From: OLB7 sp966250335
GTDB taxonomy: Bacteria > Bacteroidota > Ignavibacteria > OLB7
DNA: 64,000 nucleotides
NCBI GenBank assembly: GCA_966250335.1
Contig: CBINGZ010000001.1
Coordinates: 194,170-258,169, forward strand
Direction of reading: 5' to 3'
In this document: positions 52,524 to 61,100 of the stretch, piece after piece
Layout: every line of letters begins with the position of its first letter
How positions within the stretch are numbered: position 1 is the first letter of the stretch
Program-made: the position numbers and the translations under genes
Notes under the pieces: generated by a model
The model's input: the letters and a program-made list of their open reading frames with translations, nothing else
Told to the model about the DNA's origin: nothing
The model's database searches: none

Positions 52524-54422
52524 ATGGGTAAGATCATAGGTATCGACCTTGGCACCACCAACTCGGTGGTATCCGTCATGGAGGGATCCTCCCCGACGGT
52601 TATCCCGAACAGCGAGGGAGCACGTACAACTCCCTCCGTCGTCGCCTTCACGAAGTCGGGCGACCGTCTGGTGGGGCAGGCCGCGAAGCGCCAGGCCGTC
52701 ACAAATCCGAAGAACACCATCTATTCGATCAAGCGGTTCATGGGGCGTACCGAGGCTGAGGTGCGTGAAGAGGAGAAGATGGTTCCGTATGAGGTCGTCG
52801 CCGGCGACGACGGCACCGTCAGGATCAAGATCGATGACCGTATGTATTCTCCGCCGGAGATCTCGGCCATGATCCTTCAGAAGATGAAGCAGACGGCCGA
52901 GGATTATCTGGGCCAGAAGGTAACGGAGGCGGTGATCACCGTCCCGGCCTACTTCAACGATTCCCAGCGTCAGGCCACGAAGGACGCCGGCGAGATCGCG
53001 GGCCTTGCCGTCCGCCGTATCATCAACGAGCCGACCGCGGCCGCCCTTGCCTACGGTCTCGACAAGAAGGGACAGAGCGCCAAGATCGCGGTCTACGATC
53101 TCGGCGGCGGCACATTCGATATCTCCGTCCTGGAACTCGGTGACGGCGTGTTTGAAGTGAAGTCCACCAACGGCGACGGCCACCTGGGAGGGGACGATTT
53201 CGATCAGCGCCTGGTGATCTTCCTGGCCGAAGAGTTCAAGAAGCAGGAGGGGATCGATCTCAGGAACGATCCGATGGCTCTCCAGCGTTTGAAGGAGGCC
53301 GCCGAGAAGGCGAAGATCGAGCTCTCGCAGATGCTGCAGACCGACGTCAACCTTCCCTTCATCACGGCGACGGCCGAGGGACCGAAGCACCTGAACATCA
53401 ACGTCACGCGGGCAAAGTTCGAGCAGCTCTGCGAGGATCTTTTCAAGAGGACCCTTGCTCCGGTGCAGAACGCCCTCAAAGACGCGGGACAGAGCCCTGC
53501 TCAGATCGACGAGGTGATTCTGGTGGGCGGTTCCACCCGTATTCCGAAGATTCAGCAGATGGTTCGCGAGTTCTTCGGGAAGGAGCCGAACAAGAGCGTC
53601 AACCCGGACGAGGTCGTTGCAATCGGCGCGGCTATCCAGGGCGCCGTGCTGATGGGAGACGTGACCGACGTGCTTCTGCTCGACGTCACGCCGCTCACCC
53701 TTGGCATCGAGACCCAGGGAGGCGTCATGACGCCGATGATCCAGTCCAACACGACCATCCCGACGAAGAAGACGGAGATCTTCTCGACGGCTGCCGACAG
53801 CCAGCCTTCGGTGGAAATCCACATTCTGCAGGGTGAGCGTCCGATGGCCGGGGACAACAAATCGCTCGGCAAGTTCCATCTGGACGGCATCCCGCCGGCG
53901 CCGCGCGGAGTGCCGCAGATCGAGGTCACCTTCGATCTCGACGCCAACGGCATCCTGAACGTTTCCGCGAAGGACAAGGCGACCAACAAGGAACAGTCGA
54001 TCCGTATCACGTCGTCGAGCGGTCTCTCGAAGGATGACATCGAGCGAATGAAGCGTGAGGCGCAGGAGAACGCCGCCGGCGACCGGAAGAGGAAGGAAGA
54101 GGTCGAACTGCGCAACCAGGCCGATCATACCGTCTTCTCCACCCGCAAGCAGCTCGAGGAGCTCGGTGACCGTCTCCCGGCCGAAGGGAAGTCGAAGATC
54201 CAGGGGAGCCTGGAGAAGCTGGAAACGGCCCTCAAGGGAGACTCGATCGACGCGATCAGGACCGCCAAGGATGAGCTCGACCGCACCTGGAGCGAAGTAT
54301 CATCGCAGATGTACTCGCAGGGTTCGACGGGCGAGGCTCAGCCGCAGGGAGATGGAGCAGGTCAGAAGGGTGGTTCCAACGTGGAAGACGCCGATTACAC
54401 GATCGTCGAAGACGAGAAGTAA
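52524..54422 (+). CDS. dnaK: Chaperone protein DnaK (Hsp70)
   Basis: The full-length 632-residue Hsp70 begins MGKIIGIDLGTTNSVVSVME. Visible signatures are VPAYFNDSQRQATKDAG, VYDLGGGTFDISVLELGDG, VGGSTRIPKIQQ, the interdomain linker DVLLLDVTPLTLGIET, the substrate-binding domain (FDLDANGILNVSAKDK) and a helical lid ending EDADYTIVEDEK. It folds nascent and stress-denatured proteins with DnaJ and GrpE. Neither dnaJ nor grpE is adjacent, and hsp20 lies upstream. An AAGGAGAG ribosome-binding site precedes ATG 52524. A UUCG-looped terminator follows. Confidence 0.98.
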   Translation: MGKIIGIDLGTTNSVVSVMEGSSPTVIPNSEGARTTPSVVAFTKSGDRLVGQAAKRQAVTNPKNTIYSIKRFMGRTEAEVREEEKMVPYEVVAGDDGTVRIKIDDRMYSPPEISAMILQKMKQTAEDYLGQKVTEAVITVPAYFNDSQRQATKDAGEIAGLAVRRIINEPTAAALAYGLDKKGQSAKIAVYDLGGGTFDISVLELGDGVFEVKSTNGDGHLGGDDFDQRLVIFLAEEFKKQEGIDLRNDPMALQRLKEAAEKAKIELSQMLQTDVNLPFITATAEGPKHLNINVTRAKFEQLCEDLFKRTLAPVQNALKDAGQSPAQIDEVILVGGSTRIPKIQQMVREFFGKEPNKSVNPDEVVAIGAAIQGAVLMGDVTDVLLLDVTPLTLGIETQGGVMTPMIQSNTTIPTKKTEIFSTAADSQPSVEIHILQGERPMAGDNKSLGKFHLDGIPPAPRGVPQIEVTFDLDANGILNVSAKDKATNKEQSIRITSSSGLSKDDIERMKREAQENAAGDRKRKEEVELRNQADHTVFSTRKQLEELGDRLPAEGKSKIQGSLEKLETALKGDSIDAIRTAKDELDRTWSEVSSQMYSQGSTGEAQPQGDGAGQKGGSNVEDADYTIVEDEK

Positions 54423-54500
54423 GATATCGGGTTATGGTAGGGAAACGGAAAGCATGAGCATGTAGAGAGAGTGATTGAGAGACATCGAGAGAGGATGCGA

Positions 54501-54528
54501 GAAAGGCGGACTTCGGTCCGCCTTTCTT
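54501..54528. terminator. Terminator after dnaK with UUCG tetraloop
   Basis: GAAAGGCGGAC (54501-54511) pairs perfectly with GTCCGCCTTTC (54516-54526) closed by a C(TTCG)G loop, the most stable tetraloop, then TT. It also lies just beyond the stop of the convergent gene at 54542. Confidence 0.88.
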
Positions 54529-54541
54529 GTGTTAACAGCGC

Positions 54542-54928
54542 TTATGGTACCTGCTTCCGAGCGTTCCACGGCTTTACTCTCGCTCCGGTCTGTGCCGTGT
54601 CCTCTGTTCCCTGCTGAATCCTCTGAAGTCTCCGCTGGGCGCTATCCAGAATCGAACGGATCATCTCGGGTTGCTCGGTTGCTCTTTTCATATCCGCATT
54701 GAGTTCTTCCCGATCGGCGAAACCGTGGTGGGCCAGGATGCTGTCGACCGCCTTGCCGGCCGCCACTGAGTCCGCTGCGTTCATACTTTCGGCAAGCAGG
54801 ATATCTGCGTAGGCTGTTGCCACGGCGTCCTGTCCCTCCTTATCGATCGTCCCCTCACAACCTGCCGATACCAGTGCGACGAAGGGCACGATCATTATGA
54901 TTCCGCCGATTCCTTTCAATTTCCTCAT
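54542..54928 (-). CDS. Small lipoprotein, DUF4296-like
   Basis: ATG 54928 (or 54934) gives a normal lipoprotein signal (MRKLKGIGGIIMIVPFVALVSAGC). An ATG at 55027 overlaps the upstream gene's stop (ATGA) and would suggest coupling, but it would put the lipobox Cys at residue 57, which is too far. The mature part is helical (VATAYADILLAESMNAAD, AVDSILAHHGFADREELNADM) and recalls the DUF4296 lipoproteins of Bacteroidota. Function unknown. It is encoded with a DUF1573-like protein. Confidence 0.6.
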   Translation of the reverse strand: MRKLKGIGGIIMIVPFVALVSAGCEGTIDKEGQDAVATAYADILLAESMNAADSVAAGKAVDSILAHHGFADREELNADMKRATEQPEMIRSILDSAQRRLQRIQQGTEDTAQTGARVKPWNARKQVP

Positions 54929-55023
54929 GATCATGCTGTGCCGTCCGGAATAAGTCGGATAGATCCGTTCCATTGGGGCCTTGGTAAGCATCCGGGCGAC
55001 GGAATAACCGGAGAATTGGAGAT

Positions 55024-55398
55024 TCATTCGGCGGAGAGCGGTTTCTTCCGGATAAAAAGCCTGAGGGGGGATGAGGGATCTTTCGTCGTATAGACGTCGA
55101 CGGTGATCGGCTGAAGCGTATCCATCAGACCGGTCGTGACTGCAACATAGACATCTCCCGGTTTATCACGCATGGCGCGATTCCGCTGCACCGAGGCCAG
55201 CACGCAGCCGCAACTGGGATCCACTCTCGTAATGAACACGGCGCTGTCCGACTCGTTGTGCAGATAGAGGTGGAAGTTCATGTACTTCGCCGAGTCGCTG
55301 ACGATGTATTCGGTCTTGTCCAGATGCAACGGGGGGAGCTGCGGGTGCAGCGCCGAAAGCATCATCCCGAGAAGAGCCGCGAAGCCGTTGTTGAACAT
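55024..55398 (-). CDS. DUF1573-like exported protein
   Basis: The 124-residue product begins with a short hydrophobic segment (MFNNGFAALLGMMLSALHP), then an immunoglobulin-like domain (YIVSDSAKYMNFHLYLHNESDSAVFIT). DPSCGCVLASV is the DUF1573 hallmark (P-S-C-G-C), followed by PGDVYVAVTT and a final strand. DUF1573 proteins are common, exported and uncharacterised in Bacteroidota. Its stop overlaps a possible start of the lipoprotein gene by four bases. Confidence 0.7.
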   Translation of the reverse strand: MFNNGFAALLGMMLSALHPQLPPLHLDKTEYIVSDSAKYMNFHLYLHNESDSAVFITRVDPSCGCVLASVQRNRAMRDKPGDVYVAVTTGLMDTLQPITVDVYTTKDPSSPLRLFIRKKPLSAE

Positions 55399-55652
55399 TG
55401 GAGATCCTTCGAACCCTGGCGTGAAGAGTCGATCGGGATACTTCGATATCCCGAACTGACGAGGAGGGACGACCGCGGCTCAATTTAGCCTTCTCGCTGC
55501 AATATCGAATTGCAACCCGCGTTAGGTATGCTTCATTCGCTGCGGAGCGTGCCTATCTTACAGACGTTCCGATCAGTGGAACGTTCGGTCGAAAACGACG
55601 TGCCGTCGGTCATCATATTGGTCCTCTCCCGCGCATCTTAGTGCTCCAACCG

Positions 55653-57005
55653 ATGAGCTGGCTTAACGATACCATAGTTGCCCCCGCGACCCCTCCAGGG
55701 GAGGGAGCGATCGCAATCGTCAGGATGAGCGGGCCTCAGGCGATGACCGTTGCCGATGCCTTCGTCCGTTCACGTGCATACGGAAGCCTGCGGGAGGCTC
55801 CGACCAGGACCGTCATCAACGCCGAGATCGTGAGAGAAGGCGAAGTTCTCGATCATCCGATCCTCCTTCTCTTTCGGGCGCCGGCCTCGTACACCGGCGA
55901 AGACCTCGTGGAACTCCATCTTCACGGCAATCCGGTGATCGTGGAAGGAGTTGTGGCGCTGGCCGTCAGATATGGGGCGCGAGTAGCGACTCCCGGAGAG
56001 TTCACCCGTCGCGCGTTCGTCAACGGCAAGATGGGGTTGATGCAGGCCGAATCGGTGATGGCGATGATTACGTCCGAGTCGGAGCAGGGGGTGTTTCTGG
56101 CTCAGAAGCATCATGGGGGGGAGATCGGACGTCGGCTTGAGACGTTCCGTGGAACCCTTGTCGATGTTCTTGCACGTCTGGAGCTTGAGCTCGATTTCGT
56201 CGAGGAAGGGTATTCGTTCATGCCTGTGGAGGAGATCGAGAGACTTCTTGGTGAGATGCGCGCTCTGCTGCAGAGGATGGTCGATTCCTTCCCGGCGGCA
56301 GATCGTCTGGCGCGGGGTCCCCGTATTCTTCTGCTCGGGAAGCCGAATGCAGGGAAATCGAGCCTGTTCAACGCTCTGATCGGCTATGCGCGAGCGATTG
56401 TCAGTCCTGTGGCCGGTACTACACGCGATTACCTGGAGGAGCGAATCGTCCATAAAGGGGTAACGCTTCGCCTGATCGATACCGCAGGGATTCGAACATC
56501 GGCCGATCATCTTGAATCGGAAGGGATCGAGCGGGCCAAGGAACGTATTCCGCTATCGGATCATGTCTGTTATCTCATCGATTCTTCCGATGCTCTCTCG
56601 GCTCAGGCTGAGATCGAAGCCGCGAAGGGGCTGATGAGGGCGTATCCCGATGTCCGTTTCTCGATTGTCTGGACCAAACGGGATATTGCTGCCGTCGACA
56701 TCGAAGCATTTCCTTCCATCTCGATCATCCAGCCTGCGTCGATCGATCGGCTGCTCGATCTTCTCGCACAAACGGTTCTTCCTGTCGCAACTACCGGCAT
56801 TTCCCTGTTGAACAGGCGTCAGGCGGGTGTTGCCGCCCGCTGTCTCGAGCGGGTTCTTGAGGCCTCGGCCAATACCGCGGTCTCCACAGAGATTCTGTCG
56901 GCGCAGCTTCGGTCCATTATGGAACCCCTTTCCGAGCTCACCGGCGCCGTTACGAACGAGGATGTTCTGGATACGATCTTCGGTTCCTTCTGTATCGGGA
57001 AATAG
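55653..57005 (+). CDS. mnmE: tRNA uridine-5-carboxymethylaminomethyl modification GTPase MnmE
   Basis: ATG 55653 (MSWLNDTIVAPATPPGEGAI) is the conserved start; GTG 55641 is also in frame. The 450-residue protein has the N-terminal tetrahydrofolate-binding domain (IVRMSGP, PGEFTRRAFVNGKMGLMQAESV) and an inserted G domain with GKPNAGKSSLFNAL (P-loop), TTRDYLEE, DTAGIR and WTKRD in place of NKxD. It ends in the C-terminal CIGK box (Cys essential in the family). With MnmG it makes cmnm5U34 in tRNA. The next gene but a 138-base gap is mnmG. Confidence 0.96.
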   Translation: MSWLNDTIVAPATPPGEGAIAIVRMSGPQAMTVADAFVRSRAYGSLREAPTRTVINAEIVREGEVLDHPILLLFRAPASYTGEDLVELHLHGNPVIVEGVVALAVRYGARVATPGEFTRRAFVNGKMGLMQAESVMAMITSESEQGVFLAQKHHGGEIGRRLETFRGTLVDVLARLELELDFVEEGYSFMPVEEIERLLGEMRALLQRMVDSFPAADRLARGPRILLLGKPNAGKSSLFNALIGYARAIVSPVAGTTRDYLEERIVHKGVTLRLIDTAGIRTSADHLESEGIERAKERIPLSDHVCYLIDSSDALSAQAEIEAAKGLMRAYPDVRFSIVWTKRDIAAVDIEAFPSISIIQPASIDRLLDLLAQTVLPVATTGISLLNRRQAGVAARCLERVLEASANTAVSTEILSAQLRSIMEPLSELTGAVTNEDVLDTIFGSFCIGK

Positions 57006-57119
57006 GGTGAGACTGAACCGTCTCGATTTCTCCAGGCTGTTTATCGACAGCACGTTCTGGAACCGGAGGCATTATTCTTCTGCCGTTTTTCCCGTTGTTC
57101 CACATCTCCGATTGCATAA

Positions 57120-57135
57120 TGTTCCACGTGAAACG
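57120..57135. promoter_or_regulatory. Degenerate parS-like site
   Basis: TGTTCCACGTGAAACG matches the parS consensus TGTTTCACGTGAAACA at 14 of 16 positions. It lies nine bases before the mnmG start, in the mnmE-mnmG gap. Confidence 0.6.
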
Positions 57136-57143
57136 CTATAGCG

Positions 57144-59003
57144 ATGAACAGGTCTGAGGGCTCGATAGGGGCACATATCGGCGGAAACGGCTCCGTTTTC
57201 GACGTTATCGTCATAGGGGGGGGCCATGCCGGTATCGAGGCGGCATCTGCTGCCGCGAGAATGGGATGCCGTACGGCCCTGATCACCATGGATCGGATGT
57301 CGATCGGACGGCTCTCCTGCAACCCCGCCATCGGCGGAATGGCAAAGGGACAGCTCGTCTGTGAGATTGATGCGTTAGGAGGGGAGATGGCGCTCCTTGC
57401 AGATCGATCAGGGATTCAGTTCAAGGTCCTCGGGAAGTCGAAGGGACCGGCGATGTGGTCCCCACGTTCTCAGAACGATAAGGATCTCTACCCGTGGTTT
57501 GCGCTGGAGAGACTGGAACGGCTGGCGAATCTTACGATCATCGAAGCGACCGTCGACGATGTCGTGATCGAAGAGGGAAAGGTTCATGGGGTCGTTGCGA
57601 ACGGCACGGCATATTCCTGCACCTCTCTGGTCCTCTGCTCCGGCACATTCCTTTGTGGACGGATGCATACGGGAGAAGAGCAGCTCGTGGGGGGCCGGGT
57701 CGGTGAGCGCTCGGCCGAACATTTGAGCGGATCGCTCCGCCAGGTCGGGTTTATGACCGGCCGACTCAAGACCGGCACCCCGCCCCGGATCGACAGGAAC
57801 TCGATCGACTTCTCACGGTGTCACGCCGACGGAGGCGACCGGGAGCCGGTTCCCTTCTCGAAACGGACACCTTCGGTCGAGAACCGGATCACCTGTTTCG
57901 TGACCGAGACCTCGGAAGCGACACACGCCGCGCTCAGGACCGGTTTCGATCGTTCGCCCATGTTCACCGGAAGGATCACTGGCGCCGGACCGCGCTACTG
58001 CCCGTCGATCGAGGACAAGATCCATCGATTTGCCGATAAGGAGAGCCATCAGCTCTTTCTGGAACCTGAAGGGCTGAACACCGATTCGGTATATGTAAAT
58101 GGATTCTCCACATCACTTCCGGAAGATGTGCAGAGGGCGGGACTACGGACAGTGCCCGGACTGGAAGAGTGCAGAGTGCTCCGCTACGGATATGCCGTCG
58201 AATACGACTACTTTCCTCCATATCAGCTTCAGCTTACGCTGGAGAGCAAGTTTGTGGAGGGATTGTTCTTTGCCGGCCAGATCAACGGAACCTCAGGCTA
58301 TGAAGAGGCGGCGGCGCAGGGATTGATCGCCGGCATCAACGCCGCAAGCCGGGTTCTGGAACGGGAGCCGTTGATTCTGGACAGATCCCAGGCATACATC
58401 GGCGTCCTGATCGATGATCTCGCCGGTCTGAGCACCAACGAGCCGTACCGGATGTTCACCTCCAGAGCGGAATACCGTCTGCTTCTCAGAAAGGATAATG
58501 CCGACCTGCGGCTTTCGGAGATCGGCGCGGCCTACGGTCTTGTGGAGGGAGCGCAGGCAGAGCGGGTTCGTGAAAAGGGGCGACTGACCGAGCGTGGACG
58601 CGCGCTTCTGGAGATGAGGGCGTTCGATCCGGAGGAAGGAGGGGAGCGGGTGAAGGGGTGGCAGCTGCTGAAACGTCCCGGCGTCTCCATCGAGAGTCTT
58701 CGTCGTCAACTCGATGAGATCGACGAACTCGGCGCGATCCTGGCGAATCCTGAGGTTGCGGAGCAGTTGGACGTCACCGCCAAATATGATGGGTACATTC
58801 AGCGCCAGATTCAGGAGGTCGAACGGTTCAAACGTCAGGAGAACGCACTTCTCCCGCCGTCGATCGACTACTGGAGCATGAAATCGCTCTCTTCCGAAGG
58901 GAGAGAGAAGCTGACCGCAATCCGTCCCCGATCTCTCGGTCAGGCCTCGCGGATCAGCGGGGTTTCCAGGTCGGATCTGGCAATTCTCAGCATGCTCGTC
59001 TAA
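57144..59003 (+). CDS. mnmG: tRNA uridine-5-carboxymethylaminomethyl modification enzyme MnmG
   Basis: The 619-residue flavoprotein has the FAD-binding VIVIGGGHAGIEAASAAARMG, family signatures CNPAIGGMAKGQLVCEIDALGG, GRLKTGTPPRID (active-site region), GPRYCPSIEDKI and GQINGTSGYEEAAAQGLIAG, and the C-terminal helical MnmE/tRNA-binding region. The first ~18 residues extend beyond the usual start; ATG 57144 is the first in frame. FAD- and NADH-dependent, it works with MnmE. parS-type sites flank it on both sides, and gidA/mnmG is commonly found near oriC. Confidence 0.97.
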   Translation: MNRSEGSIGAHIGGNGSVFDVIVIGGGHAGIEAASAAARMGCRTALITMDRMSIGRLSCNPAIGGMAKGQLVCEIDALGGEMALLADRSGIQFKVLGKSKGPAMWSPRSQNDKDLYPWFALERLERLANLTIIEATVDDVVIEEGKVHGVVANGTAYSCTSLVLCSGTFLCGRMHTGEEQLVGGRVGERSAEHLSGSLRQVGFMTGRLKTGTPPRIDRNSIDFSRCHADGGDREPVPFSKRTPSVENRITCFVTETSEATHAALRTGFDRSPMFTGRITGAGPRYCPSIEDKIHRFADKESHQLFLEPEGLNTDSVYVNGFSTSLPEDVQRAGLRTVPGLEECRVLRYGYAVEYDYFPPYQLQLTLESKFVEGLFFAGQINGTSGYEEAAAQGLIAGINAASRVLEREPLILDRSQAYIGVLIDDLAGLSTNEPYRMFTSRAEYRLLLRKDNADLRLSEIGAAYGLVEGAQAERVREKGRLTERGRALLEMRAFDPEEGGERVKGWQLLKRPGVSIESLRRQLDEIDELGAILANPEVAEQLDVTAKYDGYIQRQIQEVERFKRQENALLPPSIDYWSMKSLSSEGREKLTAIRPRSLGQASRISGVSRSDLAILSMLV

Positions 59004-59019
59004 CATCATAGAGGCAACA

Positions 59020-59035
59020 TGTTTCACGTGAAACA
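59020..59035. promoter_or_regulatory. parS: parS centromere site (perfect 16-bp palindrome)
   Basis: TGTTTCACGTGAAACA is identical to the bacterial parS consensus bound by ParB. It lies 16 bases after the mnmG stop and ~7.2 kb from the DnaA-box cluster, the expected origin-proximal position. Confidence 0.9.
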
Positions 59036-59050
59036 GTCAGGGACCGAATC

Positions 59051-59959
59051 ATGAGAGTTCTCGTTGTCGGAGGCCAGGGACAGCTCGGCCAGAAACTGCT
59101 CCAGGTGATCAATCGTGAGACCGATTGGGAGCTTGTGAGCGTCATCCGCGACGCCATCGTCGACCAGGAAGGTTATGCGAATTTCGATATCACCTCCAGG
59201 AATGAGTGGAAGCGGATGGTGATGAACGAGCGGTGGCGACCCAATGTGATCATCAACGCCGCCGCGTTCACCGATGTGGACGGGTGTGAAACAGAGCGGG
59301 AGCGCGCCTGGAAGAGCAACGTTCAACTTGTGGAGATCCTTCTCTCCATCGCTCGAAACGTGGAAGCGCAACTGGTCCAGGTCTCCACCGACTACGTGTT
59401 CGATGGTACCGAAGGACCTTACTCGGAAACCGCGCGTCCGAACCCAATCAACTACTACGGCAAGACGAAGCTGGCCGCAGAGAATATCTGTACCAGAAGC
59501 GGTGTCGACTCTGCAATTGTGCGGACGATGTGGCTGTTCGGCCATTCTGAGAACGGGCGCCGTAATTTTGTCGACTGGGTTGTGGAACAGCTTGAGAACA
59601 AGGATACCGTACCGGTTGTGGTCGATGAGATCGGAAACCCCACACTGACGGATGATCTCGCCTACGGTATCATCCAGATCATAGAAAAGAAGTTCCAGGG
59701 GGTGCTGAACGTAGCGGGAGAGGATCTGATCTCCCGCCTGGAGTTCGCCCGGGAGATCGCCGAGCAGTTGAACGCCGATCCGAAACGAATCGTCCCCTTG
59801 CCTTCAGGGCAGCTTGTGCGTGCAGCAAAACGTCCGCTGCGGTCAGGTCTTGTGACCCTTAAGGCCAGATCGTCGCTCGATATCCGTCCACGATCGGTAA
59901 AGGACGCCGTGAATATGTATCTTACACAGCGTAAACGCCTGGAAGAGGCGAGACTGTAG
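59051..59959 (+). CDS. rfbD: dTDP-4-dehydrorhamnose reductase family protein
   Basis: The 302-residue short-chain dehydrogenase-like protein has the N-terminal nucleotide motif VVGGQGQLGQKL, INAAAFTDVDGCE, VSTDYVFDGTEGPYSE and the catalytic YYGKTK (Y-x3-K), all in RfbD order. RfbD reduces dTDP-4-keto-rhamnose with NADPH to dTDP-L-rhamnose. No rfbA/B/C genes are adjacent; it lies alone between mnmG and an MBL hydrolase, so a related 4-keto-sugar substrate is possible. It starts 15 bases after the parS site. Confidence 0.85.
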   Translation: MRVLVVGGQGQLGQKLLQVINRETDWELVSVIRDAIVDQEGYANFDITSRNEWKRMVMNERWRPNVIINAAAFTDVDGCETERERAWKSNVQLVEILLSIARNVEAQLVQVSTDYVFDGTEGPYSETARPNPINYYGKTKLAAENICTRSGVDSAIVRTMWLFGHSENGRRNFVDWVVEQLENKDTVPVVVDEIGNPTLTDDLAYGIIQIIEKKFQGVLNVAGEDLISRLEFAREIAEQLNADPKRIVPLPSGQLVRAAKRPLRSGLVTLKARSSLDIRPRSVKDAVNMYLTQRKRLEEARL

Positions 59960-60111
59960 TCTCTCAGGGAGGAAGGCATGCAACATGAGGCATCTCCTTT
60001 CTCCACGCGCTCCTCATTGTCCGATAGCGGAGGGCTCCGGTGGTATAGTGAGGATTCCCGACAGTCTATCTGTTCCAGAGCCATGATCGTCACCCACGTC
60101 GAAGGATCGGC

Positions 60112-60882
60112 ATGTTGAGAGTACGAATACTGGGAAGCGGAACATCTTCCGGCGTCCCCACGATCGCCTGTACGTGTCCCACGTGTATGTCCACCGACCC
60201 GCGTGATAAACGGCTGAGACCGTCGATCTGGGTTCGTGACGGGGAAACAAGCATCGTCATCGACACCTCAAGCGACTTCCGGCAGCAGTGTCTCCAGGCG
60301 AATATCGATTCGCTCGATGCCGTCGTCTATACGCACCATCATTTCGATCATATCGCCGGGTTCGACGACCTGAGAGCGTTCAACTTCAAGACGCGGCGTC
60401 CCGTGCCGATCTATCTGCTCGGGGAGACCCTGAACGAGCTCCGGAATATGTTCAGCTACGCCTTTGCAACAGGGAAGGCCCATGAAAGCTCGGTTCCACT
60501 GGTGAAGGTGGAGGAGGTGACGAGTGATCCGTTCGTCATCGGTTCGTTTCAGCTGACCCCGCTGCCGCTGATGCATGGGCGGATGCGGGTCAACGGGTAT
60601 CGCATCGGGAAGTTCGCCTACTGCACCGACTGCAATCGTATCACCGATGAAGCCTACGAGCGGATGGAGGGAGTGGAGGTATTGATTCTGGACGCACTGC
60701 GGCTCACCGAACATCCGACACATTTCTCACTGACGCAGGCAATCGCCGTGGCCGAGCGGGTCGGGGCGCGTGAAACATACTTCACCCACATCGCCCACGA
60801 GATCAAACACAGTGAAGTGGAAAGGATACTCCCCCAGTCGATGTCCTTAGCGTATGACGGTCTGGAGCTGACCTCCGAGTGA
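60112..60882 (+). CDS. MBL-fold metallohydrolase (PhnP/lipoyl-transferase-associated type)
   Basis: The 256-residue protein opens with ILGSGTSSGVPTIACTCPTC, the PhnP-like start with a Cys-containing zinc loop, then the metallo-beta-lactamase motif YTHHHFDHIAGFDDL (HxHxDH). Later ligands are MHGRMRV, FAYCTDCNRI, LDALRLTEHPTHFSLTQA and THIAHEIKH. It is probably a cytoplasmic phosphodiesterase with two metal ions; the substrate (cyclic phosphate, nucleotide or other) cannot be read. In many Bacteroidota this family is a lone housekeeping-type gene. Confidence 0.88.
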   Translation: MLRVRILGSGTSSGVPTIACTCPTCMSTDPRDKRLRPSIWVRDGETSIVIDTSSDFRQQCLQANIDSLDAVVYTHHHFDHIAGFDDLRAFNFKTRRPVPIYLLGETLNELRNMFSYAFATGKAHESSVPLVKVEEVTSDPFVIGSFQLTPLPLMHGRMRVNGYRIGKFAYCTDCNRITDEAYERMEGVEVLILDALRLTEHPTHFSLTQAIAVAERVGARETYFTHIAHEIKHSEVERILPQSMSLAYDGLELTSE

Positions 60883-61044
60883 TATCATAGCTTCTGCCTT
60901 GCTTCGATCACGGCCTCACAACTATACCTCTCCATCTCCTTCCGGAGTGCCGCCTCAAGAGAGAATGGGTCTCTCTTTCTCTCTTCTCTTACCTCTGTGC
61001 TCTCTGTGACTCCCTGTTATTTTTCTTACGCGGAAGAGCAAAGA

Positions 61045-61078
61045 AAAAGCCCCTCGCACCAACGTGCGAGGGGCTTTT
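61045..61078. terminator. Bidirectional intrinsic terminator
   Basis: AAAAGCCCCTCGCAC (61045-61059) pairs perfectly with 61064-61078 around CAAC, giving T-runs in both directions. It separates the MBL gene from the convergent surface-protein gene. Confidence 0.9.
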
Positions 61079-61100
61079 GTCATTCAAGACCGACCTGAGC

